From an uncultured Planctomycetaceae bacterium (lineage in GTDB: Bacteria > Planctomycetota > Planctomycetia > Planctomycetales > Planctomycetaceae), in contig CAITYU010000422.1 in NCBI GenBank assembly GCA_903896675.1, positions 1 to 64,000 on the forward strand: a stretch of DNA of 64,000 nt, written 5' to 3'. This document shows, piece by piece, positions 7,042 to 16,403 of this stretch. Under the pieces are notes generated by a model. That model worked only from the letters and a program-made list of their open reading frames with translations, had not been told where the DNA came from and searched no databases. Position 1 is the first letter of the stretch, and the number at the start of each line of letters is the position of its first letter. Position numbers and translations under genes: made by a program.

Positions 7042-8316
7042 ATGGATCTTGATAAGTTTTCAACTATTGAACATGGCATGTCAGGCACTGCTGTGCCGGA
7101 ACTGTCCGTGGTGTCAGCGATGCACCGCGCTGCCAGTTCGGAGCTGACTTCCCGAATTGTGGACGTTTCATGGCGTGACGTTGATTCCACCGCGCGGATT
7201 GTGATTGCGGACGGCAGTTCTTCGGCGCTACCCATTCGTCGCGGTTTGCAGTTGGCGGGTTATCATGCTGTCCGTCAGGTGCATGACGTGCATGAGCTTC
7301 TGAGAGAGATGCGTGGCGGTCATGCGGATCTGGTACTGCTGGATCCTGAGAGTCCGGGTTTTTCGGGTTCTGCGGTGCTTCAGGCTGCTGGAATTGATCC
7401 GGAGATTCGGGGAATTCCCATCATCATTGTTGCCCACGACCAGGGGCCGGAATCGCGACGTGAGGCTCTGGAGCTGGGGGCCAGTGATTTTCTGAAGAAG
7501 CCGACGGACGTTACCGAACTTCTGCCACGAGTTCGCAATCTGCTGGTGGTTCGCCGTTATTATTGCAGGGAAGTGGAGTTTGAGGATCGCGTTGAGGGGG
7601 AGGTTCAGCGGCGAACTCGTGATCTTCAGGAGTCGCGTGACCGCCTGATTCTGTGCCTGGCGCGGGCTGCCGAGCATCGTGACAATGAGACTGGCAATCA
7701 CGTGATCCGCGTGGGGCGGTACACGTCAATAATCGCCAGACAACTGGGGTATCCAGCGGAAGAGCTGGAGATGCTGGAGCAGGCGGCTCAGATGCACGAT
7801 GTCGGAAAGATCGGCATTCCGGATTCGATTCTTTTCAAGCCTGCGACCCTGGCGGTTGATGAGTATGAGCTGATGAAGAAGCATTGTGCTTTTGGCCGTC
7901 AGATCATTGAGCCATACACCGGGCGTGACTGGGACCTGCTGAAGTGTCACACGAATGCAGGCGGTAATCTGCTGCAATCATCCTCCTGCACGCTGTTATC
8001 GATGGCTGCAAGGATTGCTCAGAGTCATCACGAGCGTTGGGACGGCAGTGGCTATCCTCTGGGGCTGAAGGGCGAGGATATTCCTCTGGAGGGGCGAATC
8101 GTCGCGGTGGCGGATGTATTTGATGCGTTGTCCAGTCGTCGACCCTACAAACCCCCGTTCCCTCGTGATCAGTGCTTTGAAATTCTGCGCGAGGGTCGCG
8201 GCAGGCAGTTTGATCCCGCGGTGCTGGACGCGTTCTTTCAGTGTTCCGCGGAAATCGTGGAAGTGCAGCTGCTGCTGATGGACAGCGAAGAGACGCCTCG
8301 TGAAACATCCGACTAG
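7042..8316 (+). CDS. Response regulator with HD-GYP phosphodiesterase domain
   Basis: 424 residues: a variable N-terminus, a receiver domain (about 50-175), a short helical linker and a full HD-GYP domain (about 195-400). HD-GYP proteins hydrolyse cyclic di-GMP. The signature residues are present: H252-D253 in MHDVGKIG, HHERWDGSGYP with G337-Y338-P339, and DVFDAL. The receiver has the phospho-acceptor D101 and K152/K153, but the usual acidic pair is reduced to one Asp (D57), so phosphorylation may be atypical. ATG 7042 is preferred over TTG 7030 because a GGGGGG stretch lies just before it. No sensor kinase is adjacent. Confidence 0.93.
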   Translation: MDLDKFSTIEHGMSGTAVPELSVVSAMHRAASSELTSRIVDVSWRDVDSTARIVIADGSSSALPIRRGLQLAGYHAVRQVHDVHELLREMRGGHADLVLLDPESPGFSGSAVLQAAGIDPEIRGIPIIIVAHDQGPESRREALELGASDFLKKPTDVTELLPRVRNLLVVRRYYCREVEFEDRVEGEVQRRTRDLQESRDRLILCLARAAEHRDNETGNHVIRVGRYTSIIARQLGYPAEELEMLEQAAQMHDVGKIGIPDSILFKPATLAVDEYELMKKHCAFGRQIIEPYTGRDWDLLKCHTNAGGNLLQSSSCTLLSMAARIAQSHHERWDGSGYPLGLKGEDIPLEGRIVAVADVFDALSSRRPYKPPFPRDQCFEILREGRGRQFDPAVLDAFFQCSAEIVEVQLLLMDSEETPRETSD

Positions 8317-8331
8317 GCAGCCATGATCGGA

Positions 8332-11300
8332 TCAGGAGAGGCTGAGGCCTGCGGGCTGATTTCTGAATCGCTGTTCGAGTCGTGGCATCAGGCCGTAGGC
8401 GAAGGCGAGCAGTTTGATCGGGTGAATGGTGGGGATTGTGGCCTGTTGTTCCATCTGCATGCGACAGGCGCTGCAGTCGGTGGTTCCTGCCACTGCGTCG
8501 ATGGTTTGCATGGTGCGAATGACGTCACTGCCGATGCGGAGAGATGTGCTGAAGTTTTCAGCGGCCAGACCGAAGGTTCCGGCCATTCCAGTGCAGCCTT
8601 TTTCAAACTCGGTGATCTCCAGCTGCGGGATCAGTCTGAGCAATTGCGGCATGGCAGCTTCGCGAGAGAGTGCCCGGATGTGACAGGGTGTATGCCAGGC
8701 AACTTTCATGGGCAGTGGTGTAAAGTCCTTCTTCAGCAGGCCGCGACGGTGCAGATCGAGCAGGAAGCTGCCGGCGTCCTGAGCCTGAGCAGCGACAACC
8801 TGAGCTTCTTCGGAGCCGATCAGGGCCGGGTATTCGCGTGTCAGGCAGAGGGCGGCGGAGGGTTCTGTGCAGAGGATTGGGTAGCGTTCGCGAGCCGGTT
8901 CAATCAGTTCCCGCAGATTTTTCAGAGCCACTTCGCGAGCCGATGGCAGGTCAGCCGCTGAGACCATGTTCATTCCGGAAATGGTCTGTTCCCTGGGAAT
9001 GTAGACGCGGAATCCATTGTGCTCAAGGACGCGAACGAATGCTTCAGCCAGCTCGGGATCGTGGTGATTGGCGAAGTAGTCAACGAAGTAAACTACGGTG
9101 GGACGGCTGCTGCCGGGGGCTCCGCTGTTGTCTTCCCGGCGGACTCGCAGTGTTTCCATGAAGGGTCGCGTGGCGAAGGCGGGCAGTCGTCGTTCCGCAG
9201 CGATGCCGGTGAATCTCTGCAGCAGTTGTCGTGTGGCACGATACCTGAGGAGTGGATTGACCAGCCATGCGAATCGCGATGCCAGTTTTCCCCAGCTGTG
9301 GACTCGCGACAGGAGCCATTGTGTGCGTGTAAGTCCGTGGGCACGAACGAACTGGGCTCGAGCTTCCAGTACAATGTGAGGAATATTGACTTCGGAGGGG
9401 CAGTCGATTTCGCACTGGCGGCAGTTGAAGCAGCTTTCGATCACAGGTTTAATGGATTCGCTCTGCAGCAGATCAGTGGGGGCATCGGCGCATAATGCGC
9501 GGCGGAGCAGATTGGCTTTGGCTCGGGGAGTAAAGTCTTCCGACGGGCTTTGATCGACGAAGGGACACATGCGTTCTGTGGGCAGTGGAACCCGGCAGGA
9601 ACCGCAGCCATTGCAGCGAACGGCGGCGTCGGCTGCGGCCTGGGGCTGCCACGCGAACTGCATGACCGGGAGCAGTGTCGGCACAGATTCCGGGGCAGCC
9701 TGATGCAGACGGGTTTCCCTCAGAAAGGCGGTCAGGGGTTGTGGATCGCTGGTGATGATCTTGTCGGGGTTCATCAGGTTCAGCGGGTCCAGCAGTTTTT
9801 TGACATTCCGGAAGACACTGACAAGCGGGCCATACTGGCGACTGATCCAGGGCGTACGTGAAATTCCGTCGCCGTGTTCACCGCTGATGGTTCCCTGAAC
9901 TCTGGCGACTTCGGAATACAGATCAGTGGCGATGTTCATCAGCAGAGTGGCATCACCGCGTGACGGTACAGGCAGAATCGGTCGGAAGTGCAGCTGTCCC
10001 GAAGCCGCATGTGCGTACAGAGTCGCTGTCACTTCATGCTTCTGAAACACTCGCTGCGCCCGCACCAGAAACTCGGCCAACTGATCGGGTGGAACGGCAA
10101 CATCCTCCACGAATGGCAGTGGTCGCGAATCACCGCGGAGGCTGGCCAGAACCGACACGATCTGGGCTGGCAATCTCCAGAGCAGTTCCACATCGTCGTA
10201 GTCAACGGCCGTTCGCGAACAGCGAAAGTCAATCTGTTCGGAACGCAGCAGCAACTGCAGATCCTGCAGACGCAGCATGGCATCGCGGGCACTGACGGCC
10301 GTGAATTCAACGACCAGCCCGGCTTCGGCCTCCGGGGAGATCATATCGCGAAACCGTGAATCGGCCTGTCTGCCAAGGCTGAGCAGTCGACGATCGAGCA
10401 GGTCACAGGCGGACGGATCCATGGGCAGGATACGCTGTGTGGCGGAAATGGCCTGATCGAGGGAGCCGAACAGCAGCAGTGCGGCGGAACGGTGTTCCGG
10501 GATAGCCATCGTGTAGAGTGTGGCTTCCGTGAACAGTGCCAAAGTGCCTTCGGAACCGACCAGCAGGCGGGCCAGATCCAGTCGTGTGCCGGAAAGGATG
10601 CCGCGGAGCAAATACCCGCTGCTGTTTCGCAGCAGTGGAGGCTGATGCTGTCGAATCAGCGTTCGGCTGGTGTCCAGCAACTCTGAGAGGCCCTCCACAA
10701 TTGCAGTTTTGCGGGTCGCTGCGGTATGTGCCGCCAGTGCTGCTCCGGGAGACGAAAAGGCGGTCTCTGCCGGTGACGAACCGAGGCTGACCATGCGGGG
10801 TACTGTGGGATCGACGGAGCCGACGGATTCGACGCCCGCTTCAAATCTCTGTCCGCCGGAAACAACACATTCGATACTGACAACGTGATCGCGAGTCGAT
10901 CCAACGCGGATGGCGTGAGCACCGGCAGCATCCACAGCCAGCATGCCGCCTACTGTGGTGATCCGGCTGTTGGAGGGATCCGGTGCGAAGTAGCGACCGT
11001 GCGGTCTGAGTGCAGCATTCAGCTGATCACGGGTGACACCCGGCTGAACCCGCACACGGTCACGGTCGATTGACAGGATCTGATTCATGTATCGGGAAAA
11101 GTCAATGACGATTCCGCGACCGATGGCGCCGCCTGCCAGCCCCGAGCCGGCTCCGCGGGCGATCAGCGGGATACCCTGATCAGCGGAATACGCAGCCAGC
11201 CTGACGACATCGCTGGCGTTTCTGGGCAGTGCAACCGCCAGTGGTTCAATTTCGAACAGACTGGCATCGGTGGCATAGAGCGAAAGAGCGGTGCGGTCCG

Positions 11301-11409
11301 TGCGCAGTTCACCATCAAGTGAATCCGCGAGGTCTTCCGCAATTCTGCGCCGCCGTTCTTCCACAAGCTGCTTCCTGATCGTCGCCTGCTGACCGGTCTG
11401 CCGCGTCAC
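8332..11409 (-). CDS. FAD-binding and Fe-S oxidoreductase (YdiJ/GlcD-GlcF type)
   Basis: 1025 residues, close to E. coli YdiJ (about 1018), a D-2-hydroxyglutarate dehydrogenase. The N-terminal half is a PCMH-type FAD domain (RGAGSGLAGGAIG and the GlcD-like C-terminal cap). Then follow two ferredoxin clusters, CNGCGSCRVPLPTERMCPF (about 598-616) and CFNCRQCEIDCP (about 657-668). Last come CCG-type segments with HTPCHIRAL (about 905) and KGCTGMAGTFG (about 945). It likely oxidises a D-2-hydroxyacid at the membrane and passes electrons through Fe-S clusters. The start is GTG at 11409, forming a GTGA overlap with the upstream zinc-ribbon gene, so translation is probably coupled. The exact substrate is not determined. 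Confidence 0.92.
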   Translation of the reverse strand: MTRQTGQQATIRKQLVEERRRRIAEDLADSLDGELRTDRTALSLYATDASLFEIEPLAVALPRNASDVVRLAAYSADQGIPLIARGAGSGLAGGAIGRGIVIDFSRYMNQILSIDRDRVRVQPGVTRDQLNAALRPHGRYFAPDPSNSRITTVGGMLAVDAAGAHAIRVGSTRDHVVSIECVVSGGQRFEAGVESVGSVDPTVPRMVSLGSSPAETAFSSPGAALAAHTAATRKTAIVEGLSELLDTSRTLIRQHQPPLLRNSSGYLLRGILSGTRLDLARLLVGSEGTLALFTEATLYTMAIPEHRSAALLLFGSLDQAISATQRILPMDPSACDLLDRRLLSLGRQADSRFRDMISPEAEAGLVVEFTAVSARDAMLRLQDLQLLLRSEQIDFRCSRTAVDYDDVELLWRLPAQIVSVLASLRGDSRPLPFVEDVAVPPDQLAEFLVRAQRVFQKHEVTATLYAHAASGQLHFRPILPVPSRGDATLLMNIATDLYSEVARVQGTISGEHGDGISRTPWISRQYGPLVSVFRNVKKLLDPLNLMNPDKIITSDPQPLTAFLRETRLHQAAPESVPTLLPVMQFAWQPQAAADAAVRCNGCGSCRVPLPTERMCPFVDQSPSEDFTPRAKANLLRRALCADAPTDLLQSESIKPVIESCFNCRQCEIDCPSEVNIPHIVLEARAQFVRAHGLTRTQWLLSRVHSWGKLASRFAWLVNPLLRYRATRQLLQRFTGIAAERRLPAFATRPFMETLRVRREDNSGAPGSSRPTVVYFVDYFANHHDPELAEAFVRVLEHNGFRVYIPREQTISGMNMVSAADLPSAREVALKNLRELIEPARERYPILCTEPSAALCLTREYPALIGSEEAQVVAAQAQDAGSFLLDLHRRGLLKKDFTPLPMKVAWHTPCHIRALSREAAMPQLLRLIPQLEITEFEKGCTGMAGTFGLAAENFSTSLRIGSDVIRTMQTIDAVAGTTDCSACRMQMEQQATIPTIHPIKLLAFAYGLMPRLEQRFRNQPAGLSLS

Positions 11410-11870
11410 ATGCTGCGGCGTTTGAGATCCTGCTGTCTGTATCGTTCCGCTGTTTCGAGATCAAATCGAGGATGTTCATCGCGCATCTGCGATTTTCGAT
11501 GACGTGCCGCACAGCGATAGCAGACCAGCATGTCACCCATAAACGAGTAAAGTCCCATGTCGAGCAGTGCCGCAAACATCAGGAATCCAATAGCCAGCAT
11601 GGGTTGATACCAGGCCCATGCGATGCAGCTGGCCACGGCCGCGGTGGCCACAATGGCCAGTCCCAGCGCCGGGGGAAAATCCTTCTGACGCCAAAGATCC
11701 TGACAGCCGCAGATGCGGCAGCGACAAAGGCTGTCGGACTGAAAGTCCGCCTGTCCCTCGTCACGGCTCCAGCCACAGCCATCGCAGCGAACAGGCGCGG
11801 CGGGTGGAACCGGTGCCGTAACCCTGCGGCTGCTGCAGACTGGACACTGAAAGATAATGTGACTGCTCAT
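11406..11870 (-). CDS. Zinc-ribbon membrane protein, unknown function
   Basis: 154 residues from ATG 11870; a longer frame from 11924 would put 18 unlikely residues before the first CxxC. Four Cys pairs are seen: CPVC and CDGC (N-terminal), CRCRICGC in the middle, and CYRC after the membrane part. Two hydrophobic segments (about 65-85 and 88-110) follow the second pair. It is probably an integral membrane protein with rubredoxin-like or zinc-ribbon knuckles in the cytoplasm. It is the third gene of the folE operon and its stop overlaps the GTG of the YdiJ-like gene. Function unknown; assembly or regulation of the dehydrogenase is only a guess. Confidence 0.75.
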   Translation of the reverse strand: MSSHIIFQCPVCSSRRVTAPVPPAAPVRCDGCGWSRDEGQADFQSDSLCRCRICGCQDLWRQKDFPPALGLAIVATAAVASCIAWAWYQPMLAIGFLMFAALLDMGLYSFMGDMLVCYRCAARHRKSQMRDEHPRFDLETAERYRQQDLKRRSM

Positions 11871-11965
11871 GTGGTTCAGTCTAGTAAAAACGGCGGCAGA
11901 TCGGCATACCGAACGGAAGTCCAATCAGGGAAAAGCCGGAAGATCAGGAAATTGCTGAGCACGCT

Positions 11966-12772
11966 TCACAGCGGCAGACCAAAGTCTCGTTCCAGCAGTG
12001 TGGCCGACATTTCGCCCATGAAAACAAGAATCAGCACGGCAAACAGTACTCCGGTGGCTGACTGTGTGTTTCGGTACTGAAGAATGCTGCGAACCAGCAG
12101 GGCTGCGACGGCGGGCGCCACGATGCCCCCGAGGATTCGCAGGCTGAGCCAGAGACCGCGGATCAGGTCCAGATTCTGTAAGTCGATTTCGACCAGCCCG
12201 ACCAGTGTCGCGGCCAGCCGGACAGTTGCCGCAACGCCCAGAACCGGGCAGAACCAGCGAAGCGGCTGCAGAGACATCGAGGGTGTTGTCAGGTACCAGT
12301 GACCGAGCAGCATGGACGTGAGTGTGGCTCCGAGCACTGCAGAGGAGCCCAGATCTGCCAGCAACAGCTGCCAGAGCGGAACGGACCGTACCGCAGTGAC
12401 GGCCTGCACCACAATCGCTGCTGCGAGGGATAGTGAAATCAGCCAGATGCTGAGGGTTCCGGGCACGCGGCGCCCCAGTTTCCAGAAGATATGACCGGGC
12501 CATGCCACTGCCGCCGCCCCGAACGCCAGTCTGCGGAGCCAGCCGGCACCACTGGCCGCCAGAGACAGTTCGCGATCGCTGATGGCATCTGCACCAGCAC
12601 GGCCGAAGCCGGTCAGTGCCGCCGGTTCGATGGCCAGCACCAGCAGCACAGTCAGTCCCAGTACCACCAGCATCTGAATCCGAAAAAAACCGTCAGCAAC
12701 TTCCCGACGAGGCATCAGCAGCCACATCAGGGCAATGCCGGCAGCCAGCTTGAGTACGAACAGGGCGATCAT
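11966..12772 (-). CDS. Polytopic membrane protein (about 8 TM), unknown function
   Basis: 268 residues, nearly all hydrophobic, with about eight predicted membrane helices beginning at residue 2. Few charged residues occur within the helices; motifs such as GHWYLTTPSM and LGGIVAPAVAALL stand out but I do not recognise the family. It starts 12 bp after the folE stop on the same strand and so belongs to the operon. Overlapping frames in this region (for example 11925-12503 minus) are shadows. A transporter or a quinone-linked membrane partner of the downstream dehydrogenase are both possible and not supported further. Confidence 0.72.
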   Translation of the reverse strand: MIALFVLKLAAGIALMWLLMPRREVADGFFRIQMLVVLGLTVLLVLAIEPAALTGFGRAGADAISDRELSLAASGAGWLRRLAFGAAAVAWPGHIFWKLGRRVPGTLSIWLISLSLAAAIVVQAVTAVRSVPLWQLLLADLGSSAVLGATLTSMLLGHWYLTTPSMSLQPLRWFCPVLGVAATVRLAATLVGLVEIDLQNLDLIRGLWLSLRILGGIVAPAVAALLVRSILQYRNTQSATGVLFAVLILVFMGEMSATLLERDFGLPL

Positions 12773-12784
12773 TCCGACTGTTGC

Positions 12785-13399
12785 TCACTTCCCCTGAATC
12801 AGTGACATGGCTTCAGCACGACTTCCAACGTTGGTGCGGAACTGTCCGCGAACCGCGCTGGTGACTGTCAACGCGCCTGGCTTCTTGACCCCGCGAATTG
12901 TCATGCACGTGTGCTCGGCCTCGACAACGACAATCACACCCAGCGGTGACAGTTCGGTTTCAATCAGGTCGGCAATCATGTGGGTCATGCGTTCCTGGAC
13001 CTGGGGCCTTCGTGCCACTTCGTCCACAACCCGAGCCAGTTTGCTGAGCCCGGTAACTTTGCCCTGCGGAATATACCCCACATGGGCGTGGCCCATGAAC
13101 GGCAGCAAATGATGTTCACACATGCTGTTGAAGGAAATGTCCCGGACCAGCACCAGTTCGTCGTACTGTTCCTCAAACACTTTCTGCAGGTGTCGTCCGG
13201 GTTCGAGATGCAGGCCACCGAAGATTTCAGCGTACATGCGTGCGACGCGGGCGGGAGTTTCACGCAGACCATCGCGATCCGGATCTTCACCGACGGCCAG
13301 CAGCACTTCCCGAATTGCGCGCTCGATCCTGAGTTGATCGACAGTGCGGTGTTCAGGTGGTACGCCAGCACCAGCAAGGATGGACTTGATATCAGGCAT
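12785..13399 (-). CDS. folE: GTP cyclohydrolase I
   Basis: 204 residues. It converts GTP to 7,8-dihydroneopterin triphosphate, the first step of folate and tetrahydropterin synthesis. Visible features are the N-terminal [13 protein letters not shown] region, [20 protein letters not shown] with zinc ligands C94 and H97, [20 protein letters not shown], and [11 protein letters not shown] with the third zinc ligand C165. Length and order match FolE type I exactly. It is the promoter-proximal gene of a four-gene minus-strand operon with two membrane proteins and the YdiJ-like dehydrogenase. A pterin-4a-carbinolamine dehydratase gene lies about 4 kb away. Confidence 0.97.
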   Translation of the reverse strand: MPDIKSILAGAGVPPEHRTVDQLRIERAIREVLLAVGEDPDRDGLRETPARVARMYAEIFGGLHLEPGRHLQKVFEEQYDELVLVRDISFNSMCEHHLLPFMGHAHVGYIPQGKVTGLSKLARVVDEVARRPQVQERMTHMIADLIETELSPLGVIVVVEAEHTCMTIRGVKKPGALTVTSAVRGQFRTNVGSRAEAMSLIQGK

Positions 13400-13709
13400 T
13401 GGGACTTTTCAGGGGTCAACGGTCAGCGGACAGCGAAGAGTGCACCCTGAAATTGTAAGAACGGAATCGGTCCGAAGCACGAAAAAGGGGGTTGTTTCCA
13501 GAGAACTGTCGAAGTTGGCAGTGGATTCCTGCAGGGATTCGGGGCGAAACTGCCCGAATTTACGGATTCTGAGACGTCAGCGGAGGAGATTCAGGCGAGA
13601 TCCCTCACTCCGGATTTCTCCGATACACTCGCGAATCCGTGTTCTGAGAGGTTTCCGCGTCTGCCCGCCTGTTCCGCTGCTGCGGTGCTGTTGTTTTGAA
13701 GGTTGCGTC
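13400..13709. other. Divergent intergenic region, folE / SDR
   Basis: 310 bases between divergent starts. One clear inverted repeat is present: ATTCGGG (13537-13543) and CCCGAAT (13553-13559) with a 9-nt loop, possibly an operator or a leader hairpin. No coding sequence is convincing. Confidence 0.5.
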
Positions 13710-14522
13710 ATGTCCGAACGAATGCTGGCTGGTAAGGTCGCCCTGGTAACCGGGGCCGGGCGTGGTCTGGGACGCGGATTTGCTGAGCATCTGGCACGAC
13801 TGGGTTGTCGTGTGGGAATTCACGGGATGCGTGAAAACGGTCCGGCAGAATATGGTGAAGGCACCACGCTGACTCAGACAGCCGCTGACATTGCCAGTAC
13901 ATTTCAGACTCAGACCTGTCGTGTGCTGGGTGACCTGACGGATCAGCAGCAGGTGCAGCGGGTGGTTGAGGAAGTCTGCAGCCAGCTTGGCCCGATTGAC
14001 ATTCTGGTGCACAATGCCGGGGGTGACATCGCAGCGGCTGGTGGCAAGCCCAATCCAAATGACTGCGTGGGCATCAAACTGGAGGATGTGAAAGCGGTAC
14101 TGGACCGAAACCTGCTGAGCACGATTCTGATGTGTCAGGAGGCGGCAAAGGTGATGATGCCTCGCAAAACCGGTCGCATCCTGACTCTCAGTTCAATCTC
14201 AGCATTTCGCGGGATCCCGAGCAGTTCCATCTATGCGACGGCCAAAGCGGGTGTGGTTGAGTACACTCGGTGTCTGGCAGAGCAATTGCGGAGTTACAAC
14301 ATTAATGTGAATACGCTGGCTCCCGGGGATACCCGCACCGGTCGTTTTCTCGGCACGCGCAAGGTTGATGAATCGCGCCTTGCCACCGATGGCACGCTGG
14401 ACCGTGTGGGGATGGTGGACGAGGTGACTCGGGTGGTGGAATTCTTCGCCGGACCCCTCGGAGCTTTCGTGACCGGACAGGTGCTGCGAGTGGACGGTGG
14501 GTCGCAGATCTGGCCGGCCTGA
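13710..14522 (+). CDS. SDR-family NAD(P)-dependent oxidoreductase
   Basis: 270 residues of the classical short-chain dehydrogenase family. The cofactor motif TGAGRGLGRG is at about 14-23, NAGG follows near residue 99, and the catalytic Ser-Tyr-Lys set is in LSSISAFRGIPSSSIYATAK. The C-terminal segment ends VTGQVLRVDGGSQ, typical of FabG-like enzymes. It should catalyse NAD(P)(H)-dependent reduction or oxidation of a hydroxyl/keto substrate. ATG 13710 is chosen because the Rossmann motif then sits at its usual place; the longer frame from 13344 is not credible. Its stop is 10 bp from the convergent lipoprotein gene. Confidence 0.92.
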   Translation: MSERMLAGKVALVTGAGRGLGRGFAEHLARLGCRVGIHGMRENGPAEYGEGTTLTQTAADIASTFQTQTCRVLGDLTDQQQVQRVVEEVCSQLGPIDILVHNAGGDIAAAGGKPNPNDCVGIKLEDVKAVLDRNLLSTILMCQEAAKVMMPRKTGRILTLSSISAFRGIPSSSIYATAKAGVVEYTRCLAEQLRSYNINVNTLAPGDTRTGRFLGTRKVDESRLATDGTLDRVGMVDEVTRVVEFFAGPLGAFVTGQVLRVDGGSQIWPA

Positions 14523-14532
14523 AGTCATTTGT

Positions 14533-15027
14533 TCAGTTCGAACGAGCGCCAGTGGTGGAGCAGTCGGATTTCAGGTCGAAGCTGAAATCGGCAGAGCCGG
14601 TAACTTCAACGGTCAGCTTTGAATCTTTGTTGTAGCAGTCTGGAACAAGTTCCTGCTTTTTTTCGCGACTGCCTTCAGTGGACTGCTCACCGCCCTCCTC
14701 ACCGCCCTCCTCACCACGCAGTCCGAGCATGCTGCGGACAGTACTGAGCCGAACGGTTTTCTTTCCCTGCGTAACACCATCCACATCGCTGTCGAACTGC
14801 AGCGTGTATTTGCCGGACGCATTTGTGCGAGCAAAAGACAGGCTGCCAGTTGTCGGATCCTCAAACGTGATTACAGCTCCGACCAGTGGCAGTCCATCCA
14901 TGGTAACTATTCCACTGACCTGGGCGAGATTGACTTTGCTGTAGTCCACCGAATTGGTCGCGCTGCAGCCGGCCAGGAAGCTGGCAAGCACGAGAGCGAG
15001 GACCGAGCGTAATTGTTTTGGAGGCAT
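14533..15027 (-). CDS. Carboxypeptidase-regulatory-like lipoprotein
   Basis: 164 residues. A signal peptide ends in the lipobox LAGC (Cys about 21), so it should be lipidated and exported. The mature part has the beta-sandwich pattern of carboxypeptidase regulatory-like domains (VSGIVTMDGLPLVGAVITF, TNASGKYTL). A Glu/Gly stretch (GEEGGEEGGEQ) is encoded by a 12-bp direct repeat near 14686-14712. The gene lies 54 bp downstream of a DUF1559 gene on the same strand, a common pairing in planctomycetes. Its role is unknown, presumably structural at the cell surface. Confidence 0.85.
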   Translation of the reverse strand: MPPKQLRSVLALVLASFLAGCSATNSVDYSKVNLAQVSGIVTMDGLPLVGAVITFEDPTTGSLSFARTNASGKYTLQFDSDVDGVTQGKKTVRLSTVRSMLGLRGEEGGEEGGEQSTEGSREKKQELVPDCYNKDSKLTVEVTGSADFSFDLKSDCSTTGARSN

Positions 15028-15081
15028 AATGAAACCCTGGTTGAGACCGCACGTGCTGACAGATTGACGTGATCGAAAAGA

Positions 15082-16017
15082 TCAGAATTCTCCGACGATT
15101 TCGCCGTTGCCACGAGTGGCCAGTGACTGGTACAGCCGCAGGTCAGCATTTTCTGAGATGAATCGAACGGATCCATCGGCCATGGCAAACTGAGCCCCAC
15201 CCGTGTGATAACTGCCGAATGACATTTCCATCAGAACGCCATGGACGGTGGGGTCAATGCTGGCATTGATTTTGACAACTGCGGAACCGAGGCCCTCTGA
15301 ATACTCGGTGCCACCGAGGCCACCGTAGACCCAGCCACCGGACTGCGGGCAGCCGAACTGCCAGTAGTCCATCTGCTGATTATCCTTGACATACACGGAC
15401 GTGCGGGATTCCCCGACCATAATGGTGTTTGATGTGCCATCGGTGATATCGCGCATTTTCACGTTACTGCAGCCGTAAAACATGCCGTCGAGATTGACCT
15501 GCTCGAGCGCAAGGTGTGCTGCGGTATTGAACCCGGTGGGGCGAGTGGAGAGGTCATCAGACGCGATCAGGGCACCGGCAACTCCACGGTAACTGACCGG
15601 TACCCGGCCTGTGATGCCTTCATTGTCGCGGGGTTCGAGGGGCATGGAGGGACAGCGGAAGGCCGGGATGACAGTTGAGCAGGCACGGGTGTTGGGGGAC
15701 CCAACAGCATCCCAGTTGCCCGGGCCGGTTTCCTGCCAGATGAGCGTGGCATACAGGTTTTGCTGTTCGATCTGGGGCAGAATCATGGCAGTCCACAGGG
15801 TTTCGCGTTCGTCGAAGCCCCATGGGAAGACATTGACGGTGTCGTGATAGTTGTGCAGTGCGAGGGCAATCTGTTTCAGGTTGTTCTTGCACTGCGTGCG
15901 TCGAGCGGCTTCGCGGGCCTGCTGCACTGCTGGCAGCAGCAGTGCTACAAGAATTGCAATAATGGCGATGACGACCAGTAGTTCGATCAGGGTAAAGGCA
16001 CGTCGTTTCTGCAGCAC
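15082..16017 (-). CDS. DUF1559 domain protein with prepilin-type N-terminus
   Basis: 311 residues. The N-terminus [18 protein letters not shown] is a type IV prepilin cleavage/methylation motif, followed by the planctomycete hallmark [20 protein letters not shown]. The body carries DUF1559 landmarks such as [14 protein letters not shown] and, near the C-terminus, [16 protein letters not shown] (the H-X9-DG region, [16 protein letters not shown]). Such proteins are highly amplified in planctomycetes and are thought to be pseudopilin-like, exported and cleaved. It heads an operon with the lipoprotein 14533-15027. Its first conserved 42 residues are identical to the copy at 34340 although the DNA differs at many third positions. 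Confidence 0.95.
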   Translation of the reverse strand: MLQKRRAFTLIELLVVIAIIAILVALLLPAVQQAREAARRTQCKNNLKQIALALHNYHDTVNVFPWGFDERETLWTAMILPQIEQQNLYATLIWQETGPGNWDAVGSPNTRACSTVIPAFRCPSMPLEPRDNEGITGRVPVSYRGVAGALIASDDLSTRPTGFNTAAHLALEQVNLDGMFYGCSNVKMRDITDGTSNTIMVGESRTSVYVKDNQQMDYWQFGCPQSGGWVYGGLGGTEYSEGLGSAVVKINASIDPTVHGVLMEMSFGSYHTGGAQFAMADGSVRFISENADLRLYQSLATRGNGEIVGEF

Positions 16018-16403
16018 GAGGTTCGCTCCATGGGATCATTGGGGATCAGTGAATTAACGTGGATCTGGCGACAGGAAATTCTGTACGGGCCACGAAAATT
16101 CCGCTGCCCTGTGCTGTCGACTGACCGCTGATGCCGCGGAATCATGTCGGGATTTGTTAAAATTGCGGGAAATGCTGGTCAGGGTTTTTAAGGCCGGCAG
16201 ATTTCCTGACTGCAGAAATGACGGTCTGTTTTCAATTCCGGAAAACGTCTGAAATCAGCCGGTGGAATGGCCGGAAATGCCCGGTACGGGGTATGCTGAG
16301 CAGGTAACAGCAGCGGAAACGCTCAAAAAGACGGTGCTGTTGTGCTGAACATTGTCGATATGCTGCTGCCGTTTTGGTTGATACCTGTCCGGAGAACTCT
16401 GTC
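16018..16403. other. Divergent intergenic region
   Basis: 386 bases upstream of both the DUF1559 gene (minus) and a small membrane protein gene (plus). Minus-strand ORFs 16232-16597 and 16323-16658 have no recognisable features. It is AT-richer around 16150-16200 and may hold the DUF1559 promoter. No repeat or clear operator is visible. Confidence 0.45.

Noticed and set aside
11925..12503. Minus-strand ORF of 192 codons with Arg/Ser-rich sequence
   Set aside because: It is an alternative frame of the 8-TM protein; that frame has a clear membrane pattern while this one has none.
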